From NCBI GenBank assembly GCA_029564765.1, contig JAKQPK010000056.1, positions 1 to 40,000 of the forward strand: 40,000 bases of DNA, given 5' to 3'. The notes below the pieces were generated by a model. That model was given only the letters and a program-made list of their open reading frames with translations. It was not told where the DNA came from and searched no databases. This stretch comes from Candidatus Omnitrophota bacterium (GTDB lineage Bacteria; Omnitrophota; Gorgyraeia; Zapsychrales; Aceulaceae). Below are positions 1-6,806 of the stretch, piece after piece; position 1 is the stretch's first letter, and each line of letters begins with the position of its first letter. The position numbers and the translations under genes are program-made.

Positions 1-1
1 C

Positions 2-571
2 AAAGAAGAGATCTATGAGCATCTTGCTCAAGTCTACTTAGGCAAGAAAACTCAAGATAAACCGGATATTAAAAAGAAGTTCTCCGTTGCAAAACATGCC
101 AAGGTGATCTTGACGCTGTTAGCTGTTTGCGTGATCTTTTACAGCTTGACCGCGTTCCTTTCAAAACGGCATGATTTTAGGGCGAGCATTATCTTCGCGC
201 TGAATAATTCTCCGATCCGCGTAAAGTACGACCTTAACGATCCATTCCCTCAGGTCAAAGATTTTTCCATCACGATCCCGCCAACGGCTGATATCGCAAG
301 ATATAAGAATCTTAATTTTTCCATCCGAGGGCTGGAAGAAGGCTATCCAGATGTCGTGCGGATCGTCCTGAAGAATAAAAAGAATGAAACAGCTTTTCAG
401 TATATCAAGGATGTGAACCTAAAATGGCAGCAGGCGAGTATGCGCCTAGAGGATTTTTCTGGGATCTCAGACTGGTCGACTCTAAGCGAGGTATCCTTTG
501 TCCTGGAAGGCTGGAACGTGAAGAAGAAAAAAGGGATCATCTTAATTGATGACATTTGTTTCTCAAAGTAA
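2..571 (+). CDS. Membrane-anchored CBM11-like carbohydrate-binding protein (5' end cut by window)
   Basis: The reading frame is open from base 2, so the start codon lies upstream of the window; the GTG at 104 is internal. About 30 charged residues (beginning KEEIYEHLAQVYLGKK) precede one hydrophobic membrane segment (roughly bases 104-160). A beta-rich domain of about 130 residues follows. Its pattern (NLNFSIRG, then WQQASMRLEDFSGISDWS, then GIILIDDICF at the end) is that of CBM11-like/galactose-binding-like carbohydrate-binding domains. This suggests an inner-membrane anchor displaying a sugar-binding domain outside the cytoplasm. The ligand is unknown. The stop overlaps the small ORF starting at 549. 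Family assignment is by pattern only. Confidence 0.7.
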   Translation, partial: KEEIYEHLAQVYLGKKTQDKPDIKKKFSVAKHAKVILTLLAVCVIFYSLTAFLSKRHDFRASIIFALNNSPIRVKYDLNDPFPQVKDFSITIPPTADIARYKNLNFSIRGLEEGYPDVVRIVLKNKKNETAFQYIKDVNLKWQQASMRLEDFSGISDWSTLSEVSFVLEGWNVKKKKGIILIDDICFSK

Positions 572-677
572 CCCTGCTTCAGCGCGATGGGGTTATTTTC
601 CAAAAGAATACAAGAGATTTTTAGGCAAAAATGAGCTGCGTAAGCAACCGGAGCTAAAAAGAAGGGGAAAGATCTAA
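549..677 (+). CDS. Small basic hypothetical protein (42 aa), translationally coupled
   Basis: A 42-residue ORF starts at ATG 549, inside the end of the preceding gene. It ends with TAA 675-677, whose last base is the A of the parA start codon (TAATG). The translation looks protein-like and basic, with the core WGYFPKEYKRFLGKNELRK. Overlap with both neighbours is typical of the tight operons elsewhere in this window and suggests translational coupling. I recognise no domain. A Shine-Dalgarno site is not obvious, so reinitiation from the upstream stop would be needed. It could be a chance ORF, but otherwise this ~100-base stretch would be the only gap in a packed operon. Confidence 0.45.
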   Translation: MTFVSQSNPASARWGYFPKEYKRFLGKNELRKQPELKRRGKI

Positions 678-1762
678 TGCGCATTATCAGTATCGCTAAT
701 CAAAAGGGTGGGTGCGGCAAAACGACAACCGCGATCAATCTGTCTTCAAGCCTTGCGCTCAATGGCAGAAAGGTCTTGCTCGTAGACCTTGATCCCCAGG
801 CGCATGCCTCATTGGGGCTTAATGTTCAGTCACAGCACAGTATCTATAACGTGATCTCGCGCATTGCTCCCCGCAAGCTATCCTTAGAGCAGATCATTGT
901 TCGTGTTCAAGGTCAGTTCGACTTAGCGCCATCTAATGTCCTCTCCGGCACGCTTGAGCAGGAGTTGGCGGATGAAATTGGCCGAGAGCTGAAGCTAACA
1001 ACTATTTTGTCAGGATTAAAAGGATATGATTATGTCATCATCGATTGTCCGCCTAATTTGGGATTTTTAACGATCAATGCCTTGCGCGCTAGCAGTGAGG
1101 TGATCATTCCGGTGGAGGCAAGCCGGTTTTCCATGCAAGGGGTTGAGCGGCTTATTGATATCATCCAACTGGTCAAGGACAGGTTGAATCACGCCATCGA
1201 ATACCGTGTACTTGTCACGATGTTCGATTCGCGGCTTCGCCACTCGTTCGATATGCTGGAAAAGATCAGAACGGATTTTGCCAGGAATCTTTTAGGAACG
1301 ATCATTCACGTGAACGTCAAGCTCAAGGAGTGCGTTGCCAACGGCTCGACTGTGGACGCGTTCGACAAATACTGCCGCGGCGCTAAGGATTATTATAGTT
1401 TAGCTAAGGAGCTGATCACTATGGAAAAAAAGCCAGCTGAAGTTTCTTTTAGCCCTCTGTCAACACAGATGAAGCAAGTTGTCAAAGAAAAGGTAAAGGA
1501 CTTGATCTCAACGACATTTTCTTTTGTCGCTCCTGAAGCCCAATCTGTCTATGTGGCAGGTGATTTTAACAATTGGTATATCGATGAATCCTCGCGATTG
1601 CAGAAAAACGGTGACCGCTGGCAAACCAAGTTTGATCTTAAGCCAGGAGTCTATCAATATCGCTTCATTGTTGACGGTCAATGGCAGGAGGATCCGCGCA
1701 ATCCTCGCTGTATCAAGAATATTTTTGGTGATTCCAATTCCATTATCGAGGTGAAAGCATGA
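677..1762 (+). CDS. ParA/Soj-type ATPase fused to C-terminal CBM48 glycogen-binding domain
   Basis: Residues 1-255 are a full ParA/Soj/MinD-family ATPase. The deviant Walker A QKGGCGKTTT has signature lysines K10 and K15; Walker A' is LVDLDPQA, and Walker B lies in YVIIDCPPNLG. Such ATPases dimerise on ATP and position cargo (chromosome, plasmid, carboxysome, chemosensory array) on the nucleoid or membrane. After a short linker, residues 278-361 form a CBM48/AMPK-beta type domain (VYVAGDFNNW, GDRWQTKFDL, VYQYRFIVDGQW), which in known proteins binds glycogen or starch. No parB follows, so chromosome segregation is not implied. AAGGGGA lies about 8 nt before the ATG. It overlaps the next gene by ATGA. 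A glycogen phosphorylase lies 10 kb downstream. Cargo positioning on glycogen is inference. Confidence 0.88.
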   Translation: MRIISIANQKGGCGKTTTAINLSSSLALNGRKVLLVDLDPQAHASLGLNVQSQHSIYNVISRIAPRKLSLEQIIVRVQGQFDLAPSNVLSGTLEQELADEIGRELKLTTILSGLKGYDYVIIDCPPNLGFLTINALRASSEVIIPVEASRFSMQGVERLIDIIQLVKDRLNHAIEYRVLVTMFDSRLRHSFDMLEKIRTDFARNLLGTIIHVNVKLKECVANGSTVDAFDKYCRGAKDYYSLAKELITMEKKPAEVSFSPLSTQMKQVVKEKVKDLISTTFSFVAPEAQSVYVAGDFNNWYIDESSRLQKNGDRWQTKFDLKPGVYQYRFIVDGQWQEDPRNPRCIKNIFGDSNSIIEVKA

Positions 1763-2076
1763 CCCATCCAGAACAAGAACAGCAGATCAAGGAAGGCAAG
1801 GTTTTCGCGATCTTAGGGTATCTGTGGATCTTGTGCATTATCCCGCTTGTCTTCAAGAAAGAGAACTTTTTTGTCCTTGATCATGCGCGTCAAGGCTTGG
1901 TGATCTTCATCGGGGTCGTGGCGATCTTTATCTTCAGCATCGTCTTTCCTTGGCTGTTAAGGCCAGGCCTTTTCTTTTTTGGGGTGTTGTCATTGTGGGG
2001 CATCTTAGAATCCTTGCAGGGCAAGGATCTGCGCATCCCGATCATTCGTGATTATGCGGATAAGATCACTCTATAG
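1759..2076 (+). CDS. Small polytopic membrane protein (DUF4870-like)
   Basis: This 105-residue protein has a short charged N-terminus and two to three hydrophobic segments (VFAILGYLWILCIIPLVF, GLVIFIGVVAIFIFSIVF and LFFFGVLSLWGILESL). The arrangement, with a charged FVLDHARQG loop between segments, resembles DUF4870/Tic20-like small membrane proteins, whose function is unknown. Its ATG overlaps the ParA stop by four bases, so it is probably translationally coupled to ParA and could be its membrane partner. That last point is only contextual. Confidence 0.65.
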   Translation: MTHPEQEQQIKEGKVFAILGYLWILCIIPLVFKKENFFVLDHARQGLVIFIGVVAIFIFSIVFPWLLRPGLFFFGVLSLWGILESLQGKDLRIPIIRDYADKITL

Positions 2077-2091
2077 CGAGGCCTAGAGATC

Positions 2092-2601
2092 ATGCCGGAT
2101 CTAAAAAGGCTTTTTTCTTTCCCTCCATCGCGAGATTATGTTGATGTGACCCACGCGCGTGTGCCTGGAAAAAAGAAGAAAGCAAGATCTTTGAAGACCA
2201 AAAAGAGCAAGCTTATCGTCAAGCCTATTATCCGCAAGATAAAAAGAACCATCAAAGCCGCTTCAGTGCTGCACAGCGCCAAGAATAAAAGACCAGAAAA
2301 GATCCCAGCGCCTTCCCAGAAGCCTAAACCGTTAAAAATAAAGAAGCCGATCGTTGTTGCAAAAGTGACCCATTTTTTTGATAAGATCCAGGTCGCGATC
2401 CTCAGCGTAAAGCAACCTATCAAGGTAGGTGACAGGGTCCGCTTTAAAGGCGTCAGGACCGATTTTACACAGCGCTTGGATTCTCTGCAGATCGACCATA
2501 AGCCCGTTCTCGCAGCGAAGAAAAAAGATGAGATCGGTGTTAAGGTTAGATCCCTTGTCCGTGTTGGGGATATGGTGCTTTCTGAAGGAGACGCGAAGTA
2601 G
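2092..2601 (+). CDS. Lys-rich protein with C-terminal EF-Tu-domain-2-like beta-barrel
   Basis: This 169-residue protein has two parts. Residues 1-85 are extremely Lys/Pro-rich and probably disordered (runs such as KKKKARSLKTKKSK). Residues 90-169 match the small translation-elongation-factor-like barrel seen in archaea and some bacteria: VTHFFDKIQVAILSV, IKVGDRVRFKG, DFTQRLDSLQIDHKPV, IGVKVRSLVRVGDMV. Such barrels normally occur alone or at the end of U32-type peptidases. The basic tail suggests nucleic-acid or ribosome binding. Its stop overlaps the GTG start of the next gene by one base. The domain call is by motif; the cellular role is unknown. Confidence 0.7.
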   Translation: MPDLKRLFSFPPSRDYVDVTHARVPGKKKKARSLKTKKSKLIVKPIIRKIKRTIKAASVLHSAKNKRPEKIPAPSQKPKPLKIKKPIVVAKVTHFFDKIQVAILSVKQPIKVGDRVRFKGVRTDFTQRLDSLQIDHKPVLAAKKKDEIGVKVRSLVRVGDMVLSEGDAK

Positions 2602-3107
2602 TGGAAGCGTTGACTGACCTTCTTTCTCAGAGTATCGTTTTTATGCTCCCGGTGTGGGCGGCTAATATTGTTTGTAATCTTCTGCACTTTGCAAAAAAGC
2701 ACTTTAAGGTCTATGATATTGCAGCGGATCTCGGGAGAGTTTTTTATGATAACAACCGGATCGTTGGCGACGGCATTACCTGGATAGGGCTTATTTTGTG
2801 TTTTTTATCGGCAGGAAGCATAAGCTGGCTGCAAGGCCGTGGCGCAGAGGGGATCTTGTTGGGGCTTGGCGTCTGGCTTGGGGGAGGGGTGGGAAGCTTT
2901 ATCAAAAGACGTTTCTCGCTTTCGCAGGGAGATTTTTTCCCCATTCTGGACCATAGCGATTATGTCATTGGCGCTTTTGCGTTTTACGCGCTTGTTCAAC
3001 CCCTTGATCTTCGCATGGTCGCCGTGAGCCTTTTTATTACTCTCGTTTTTCATCCTGTTTTTTGCGTTATCGGCTATTTTCTTGGGATCAAAGACCATCC
3101 ATGGTGA
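2601..3107 (+). CDS. CarS/DUF46-family CDP-archaeol synthase-like membrane protein
   Basis: A 168-residue polytopic protein starts at GTG 2601, overlapping the preceding TAG (TAGTG). It carries the DUF46/CarS signatures: RIVGDGITWIG early, KRRFSLSQGD in the middle, then FFPILDHSDYVIGA, equivalent to the LPLLDQLDF motif of CarS. In archaea CarS transfers CMP from CTP to a digeranylgeranylglyceryl phosphate. Bacterial members are widespread and their lipid substrates are mostly untested. About five hydrophobic segments are visible. No archaeal-type GGGP or DGGGP synthase lies nearby, so making archaeal lipids is not implied. A CDP-alcohol lipid precursor enzyme is the safer reading. Confidence 0.7.
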   Translation: MEALTDLLSQSIVFMLPVWAANIVCNLLHFAKKHFKVYDIAADLGRVFYDNNRIVGDGITWIGLILCFLSAGSISWLQGRGAEGILLGLGVWLGGGVGSFIKRRFSLSQGDFFPILDHSDYVIGAFAFYALVQPLDLRMVAVSLFITLVFHPVFCVIGYFLGIKDHPW

Positions 3108-3111
3108 TAGC

Positions 3112-3140
3112 TTCTTTTACTCTTTTAAATATGATATACT
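3112..3140 (+). promoter_or_regulatory. Weak candidate promoter for the pilin-like gene
   Basis: A good -10 (TATACT, 3135-3140) lies 19 nt before ATG 3160, with a Shine-Dalgarno AAAGGAG at 3147-3153 in between. The -35 (TTCTTT, 3112-3117, 17-nt spacer) is poor. It falls between two operon-like groups, which makes a promoter plausible. Confidence 0.35.
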
Positions 3141-3159
3141 ACAAACAAAAGGAGTTGAT

Positions 3160-3594
3160 ATGAGGCGAACAAAAGGTCAAAGCGCTGTCGAATACATCTT
3201 GCTGGCGGCTTGTTTTATCGCTTTCTTGATCGTATTTCTTTCGCCCAATGGTCCAATGAAAAACACTATCGAGCTTAATATCAACAGAAGTGTTAATCAG
3301 ATAGGAGCCATGGTTAATGCCACCGATTTTGCTTCAGGATTGATTCCGGATCCTGCTGGCGGGGGAACACCGCCGCCAGTGAACTGTGCTCAATATAGTA
3401 GTAACGAGGCGGCTTGTTGTGGTCAGAGCCAGTGCCTTTGGAGAGAGTATTATCATCTCAATAATGTTACAACATCATGTATTTCCAAGAGTTCCGCATC
3501 GTCATCCTGTGATAGCTATAATTTAAATTCTTGTTGTTGTGTTAAAGAGGTTGGCTATAGCGGAGGAGGGCCCATTCCAGTTTGTCCACAGTAG
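3160..3594 (+). CDS. Class III signal peptide (type IV pilin-like) Cys-rich secreted protein
   Basis: I place the start at ATG 3160, not further upstream, because AAAGGAG lies 6 nt before it and because it gives a canonical prepilin leader: MRRTKG, then QSAVEYILLAACFIAFLIVFL. The KG/QSAVEYI boundary is the class III prepilin signature, common in archaea and some bacteria, and is cut by an EppA/PibD-type or PilD-type peptidase. The mature ~138 residues contain a Pro/Gly-rich linker (PAGGGTPPP) and then ten cysteines in the last ~70 residues, including CC and CCC clusters. This suggests a disulphide-rich extracellular domain. A minor pilin or surface adhesin is plausible; the exact role is unknown. 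Confidence 0.7.
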   Translation: MRRTKGQSAVEYILLAACFIAFLIVFLSPNGPMKNTIELNINRSVNQIGAMVNATDFASGLIPDPAGGGTPPPVNCAQYSSNEAACCGQSQCLWREYYHLNNVTTSCISKSSASSSCDSYNLNSCCCVKEVGYSGGGPIPVCPQ

Positions 3595-3611
3595 TTATTA
3601 CCGTTAAAAAG

Positions 3612-4037
3612 ATGAGAAGAAAAAGATCAGAAGATAACCTTATTCGCCGCTATCTTCTCTGGTGCTATAAGATGACCAAAGAAGAGTTAGAGCGCATTGA
3701 CCGTAAATTTACACAGCTTGAGGTCGATGATTTTGTTTTGCATGACTTTCATGGACAGATAAAGGCTTTGAAAGGAAAAGACAGGGAAGAATTTTCAAAG
3801 AAGATCGATGAATTCAAAGTATATATGGCAAAGAAGAAACAAAATGCTGACTTAGAAAAGTTTAGCGATATAGAGACAAAGAAACTTAAACCGCATTATT
3901 TTTACCTTGAGAAGCGCCTTAGTGCTATTGAAAAAGCGATCACATTTTTTTTAGGCGCAGGCGATCTGAAAAAGATCCGCAATCTTTACGACCAAGAAAT
4001 GACCCGCCGCATCTTGGAGTCGAGAGAACATACCTAA
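3612..4037 (+). CDS. Charged helical hypothetical protein
   Basis: I do not recognise this gene. The frame is open from a TTG at 3582, but ATG 3612 (MRRKRSEDNLIRRYLLW) or ATG 3672 (MTKEELERIDRKF) are likelier starts. None has a strong Shine-Dalgarno, so the start is uncertain. The product is about 120-142 residues, rich in Lys/Glu and apparently all-helical, with no signal peptide or membrane segment. It is convergent with the minus-strand gene ending at 4065 and follows the pilin-like gene closely. A cytoplasmic structural or accessory protein is all that can be said. Confidence 0.5.
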   Translation: MRRKRSEDNLIRRYLLWCYKMTKEELERIDRKFTQLEVDDFVLHDFHGQIKALKGKDREEFSKKIDEFKVYMAKKKQNADLEKFSDIETKKLKPHYFYLEKRLSAIEKAITFFLGAGDLKKIRNLYDQEMTRRILESREHT

Positions 4038-4064
4038 AACAAGCACCAAGAACGAATTTTATAT

Positions 4065-4364
4065 TTAAAGTTTGTTCATTCTTTGCATATCCCGTATTTG
4101 CCGCTTCTGATCTTCCATGAAGCGTTTTTGCTGTTCTTGCTGGGATTGCTGAGAGGATTGTTGACTTTTGTAATCTTTAAGCTGTTGGCGGTAATCATCC
4201 ATTGCCTTTTTGCGTTCAGCATCAATTTTTTTTGGAGAGAAATCGCCGTATTTAGGTTTGATGCCTATAAGATCTCGATGTTTTTGTTGTAGATAGCTCA
4301 TCGACATGCCGAGCCCCCAGACAAAAATGAACGTGCAGATAAAAAGTATGATCAGTCCACGCAT
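4065..4364 (-). CDS. Gln-rich single-pass membrane-anchored small protein
   Basis: A 99-residue protein begins MRGLIILFICTFIFVWGLG, a signal anchor. It is followed by a hydrophilic region that becomes strongly Gln/Ser/Lys-rich (DYKSQQSSQQSQQEQQKRF) and probably forms a coil in the periplasm. I recognise no family. What makes it believable is a near-consensus minus-strand promoter (TTGCCA, 17 nt, TATACT) whose -10 ends only 6 nt before the ATG. The transcript would then start at or beside the start codon. It is the only clear minus-strand gene in the window. Confidence 0.55.
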   Translation of the reverse strand: MRGLIILFICTFIFVWGLGMSMSYLQQKHRDLIGIKPKYGDFSPKKIDAERKKAMDDYRQQLKDYKSQQSSQQSQQEQQKRFMEDQKRQIRDMQRMNKL

Positions 4365-4370
4365 ACTTAA

Positions 4371-4399
4371 AGTATAGACAAAAGAATAAGTTATGGCAA
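4371..4399 (-). promoter_or_regulatory. Minus-strand promoter, probably leaderless
   Basis: On the minus strand, TTGCCA (4399-4394), a 17-nt spacer, then TATACT (4376-4371). Five of six bases match consensus in each box. The start codon begins at 4364, so +1 would fall on or beside the ATG. Confidence 0.6.
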
Positions 4400-4422
4400 C
4401 TGAAACCTAATTTTCAATTGAA

Positions 4423-4451
4423 TTGACTGGAAATTTATGAAATACTAATAT
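4423..4451 (+). promoter_or_regulatory. Promoter of the methyltransferase/GT-C cluster
   Basis: TTGACT (4423-4428), a 17-nt spacer, then TAATAT (4446-4451), 24 nt before ATG 4476. It is divergent from the promoter at 4371-4399; the two face away from each other within ~110 nt. Confidence 0.55.
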
Positions 4452-4475
4452 TGTTTTTATACCATCTATCAAAAA

Positions 4476-5114
4476 ATGACACAGGACAAAACCTTTTTAA
4501 AACTTAATTTAGGCTGTGGCGCTAAAAAGCTGCCTGGCTTTGTCAATATCGATTCTGTTAAGGAATTCGATCCAGATCTACTGCATGATGTCAGCCAGCC
4601 TCTGCCGTATGGGGATGGCGTTGTCGATGAGATCGTTGCTGATGGGCTACTGGAGCATTTTGATAAATATGTCCGCTTTCTTGTTTTTTATGAATGGGCA
4701 AGGGTTCTGAAGATAGGCGGAACGGTCAATGTCAGCGTTCCTAATATGAAAAAGTTGTTATTTCGCTATTTTAAGTTTGGGTTTGAGAAATTTGTTGATA
4801 CGGTCTTTGGAGAGACCATGCTTGGTTCCGAAACTTACATCGGACATTTCGGCAATCATAAATGGGCTTACTCTAAGGGATCGCTGGAAACATTCATGAG
4901 GTTTTTTGGTATCGAACCTGTTAAGGTGGAGACGAATTGCCTTGTGTTGCGTGTGATCGGCCGTAAGACAAGGCATATTACCAAAGACCAGATCGATCAG
5001 ATCAAGATCTATTCTTCCGCTAATGATTGTGGAGTTGGCAAGGCGCACACGTCCGTGGGTGAGGCACGCCAGAAAATAAAGATCTTCAACGGATGCCATG
5101 AACAGCCCTCTTAA
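4476..5114 (+). CDS. SAM-dependent methyltransferase (class I, Methyltransf_11-like)
   Basis: This 212-residue Rossmann methyltransferase has motif I LKLNLGCGAKKLPGFVNID near the N-terminus, where LNLGCG binds SAM. An acidic motif II (VNIDSVKEFDP), LPYGDGVVDEIVADGLLEHF in the DxxLEH position and VLKIGGTVNVSVPN as the post-motif complete the family pattern often found in surface-polysaccharide and glycan clusters. The following gene encodes a GT-C-like membrane protein and overlaps it by 17 nt, so the two are cotranscribed. The substrate is probably a sugar or lipid-linked glycan, but the sequence alone does not decide this. Confidence 0.8.
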   Translation: MTQDKTFLKLNLGCGAKKLPGFVNIDSVKEFDPDLLHDVSQPLPYGDGVVDEIVADGLLEHFDKYVRFLVFYEWARVLKIGGTVNVSVPNMKKLLFRYFKFGFEKFVDTVFGETMLGSETYIGHFGNHKWAYSKGSLETFMRFFGIEPVKVETNCLVLRVIGRKTRHITKDQIDQIKIYSSANDCGVGKAHTSVGEARQKIKIFNGCHEQPS

Positions 5115-6801
5115 GTCGTTTCGTAACCTTGACGTCGCCATTCTTTGCACTTTCGCTGCTCTTATTACCTTCCAGCCGTTTTTTCTTCATGGGGAAGTGA
5201 TCATGATGGAAACCGGTATCCATTTGCCGGCGTTGAGCGCACTATTTCATGGTGCTGTTCCTTATAGGGATTTCTTTTATCTGCGAGGGCCTTTGGAGCT
5301 TTATGTTCCGGCAGCCCTGATGATGCTGTTCGGAAAGAATATGGCCTTATTACCGGTTTTTTATTATGCAGGAACGATCCTTACTCTTTTTGTCTGCGTA
5401 CTCGTCGCAAGAAATCTCTATCGCGTGCGTTTTGTTCTTTACCTGGCTATCGTTGTCCTTATCGCAAGGACATTTCCAAGGGTTTCCTATAATTATTGGG
5501 GAGGGATGCGGTATGCACTAGGGCTTTTATCAGTTTTCTTCGCGATTATTTATTTTAAAAAGCCGCGGGCGCGCTGGATATTCCTGGCGGGGGTTCTTTC
5601 GGCGTTAAGTTTTCTAACGACAATTGAAGCTGGGCTTTCAGCTAGCCTTGCGATCATTGCGGCTTTTATTTTTGCGATGGCCTTTAAGGTCCTAGAACGA
5701 AAAGAATTGATGAGGCCTTTTGGATGTTATGTTTTAGGCGGCCTTACCGTTATTGTGCCCGTTGCTGTCTATTTTTATCTTTCTGGAGCCCTTGTGCCTT
5801 TTCTTGAGACATCATGGGCTGTTGCTACGCGTTTAACGAAAACATTCATTGATGCTCCAGGCAATCATCCAGAATCCCCTGGGCAGTTCTTTGCGGCGCT
5901 TGTTCCCTCAAGCCCGTATTTTAAGTTCATGACACCTGTTTATTTCTACGCAGCCTTTCTTATTTATCTTTTTTGGCGAATCCGGCGAAAAGCATTCTCC
6001 GATGACATTGTGGGATTGGTCTGCTTGGCAGTTTATGGAATCATTTTGTATATTGCTGCTTTTCGTAAGATCGAAGGGCATCATTTTGAGATGGCGCTCC
6101 AGCCGGAAAAACTTCTTTTCTTTTATCTAGCGCAAGAGATCGTTCTTCATCTGAAAGCCTGGAAAGACACGACCCAAAGGTCATCTGTGGAGATCTTTGG
6201 AATGACGGGCTCGATACGCGCAGCCATTGCCTATTGTTTTATTTTTGTCTTTATCGCGTCTTCTGTTGGCTATTCTGTTGCTCGCTACAATAGTCGATTT
6301 CCTGCCTTTCAGCTGATGAGAAATTTTATCTCCGGCAAGCATAAGGACCTTTCACCATTGGCGGGGCAAGAGAAAGCCGTTCTTGATCTTGATAGGGCAA
6401 AAGGGTTGGTTGTCCCAAGGTGGCAAGAGGAGGAGATGAGGGGCGTGACAGATTTTCTTCTTCGGCATTCACGGCCGGGTGAGCGTGTTTTTACTTTTCC
6501 AGAGCTCGGAGACTATAATTTTCTAGCGGACCGTCCTTTTATTGGAAAATTCCCGATCGCGACATTTTCTTGGATCCAGCCTTCTTGGAGCGAGGAGCTT
6601 ATCAAGCAGCTGCAAGATAATTCTCCCCGGTATATTGTTATGACCAAGCTCGGGCACCGCACATTCCCGGAAGTTTGGTATTTTAGGAATCCAGAGAACA
6701 AGGAATATTTCCAGCGAGTGACGAGCTATATCCTCGCGCATTACAAAGCTGTACAAACGTTTGACTCCGTCGAAATCTATCAACTTAATAAACATAACTA
6801 A
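5098..6801 (+). CDS. Polytopic GT-C-type glycosyltransferase-like membrane protein (copy 1)
   Basis: This 567-residue protein has about 10-12 hydrophobic segments in the first 400 residues and a soluble C-terminal region of about 150 residues. The first loop contains acidic and aromatic residues (METGIHLPALSALFHGAVPYRDFFYLRGPLE, shown in part), the position where GT39/GT83-type GT-C enzymes keep their catalytic Asp/Glu. HFEMALQPEKLLFFYL recurs in the paralogue downstream. GT-C enzymes transfer sugars from polyprenyl-phosphate donors outside the inner membrane. It overlaps the upstream methyltransferase by 17 nt and is followed 5 nt later by a diverged copy. Family is by architecture; donor and acceptor are unknown. 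Confidence 0.7.
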   Translation: MNSPLKSFRNLDVAILCTFAALITFQPFFLHGEVIMMETGIHLPALSALFHGAVPYRDFFYLRGPLELYVPAALMMLFGKNMALLPVFYYAGTILTLFVCVLVARNLYRVRFVLYLAIVVLIARTFPRVSYNYWGGMRYALGLLSVFFAIIYFKKPRARWIFLAGVLSALSFLTTIEAGLSASLAIIAAFIFAMAFKVLERKELMRPFGCYVLGGLTVIVPVAVYFYLSGALVPFLETSWAVATRLTKTFIDAPGNHPESPGQFFAALVPSSPYFKFMTPVYFYAAFLIYLFWRIRRKAFSDDIVGLVCLAVYGIILYIAAFRKIEGHHFEMALQPEKLLFFYLAQEIVLHLKAWKDTTQRSSVEIFGMTGSIRAAIAYCFIFVFIASSVGYSVARYNSRFPAFQLMRNFISGKHKDLSPLAGQEKAVLDLDRAKGLVVPRWQEEEMRGVTDFLLRHSRPGERVFTFPELGDYNFLADRPFIGKFPIATFSWIQPSWSEELIKQLQDNSPRYIVMTKLGHRTFPEVWYFRNPENKEYFQRVTSYILAHYKAVQTFDSVEIYQLNKHN

Positions 6802-6806
6802 AAGGT

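Noticed and set aside
569-600. TAACCC/GGGTTA stem followed by TTTT, as a terminator after the first gene
   Set aside because: The stem is only 6 bp with a 15-nt loop and lies inside a protein-like 42-codon ORF that couples to parA; an operon-internal terminator there is unlikely.
677-1440. Chromosomal parAB partition locus
   Set aside because: No parB gene and no parS-like palindrome were seen, and the ParA carries a C-terminal glycogen-binding domain.
2136-2702. Long minus-strand frame opposite the Lys-rich gene
   Set aside because: It is an antisense shadow of the AAG/AAA-rich coding region with low-complexity Phe/Leu runs and no ribosome-binding site.
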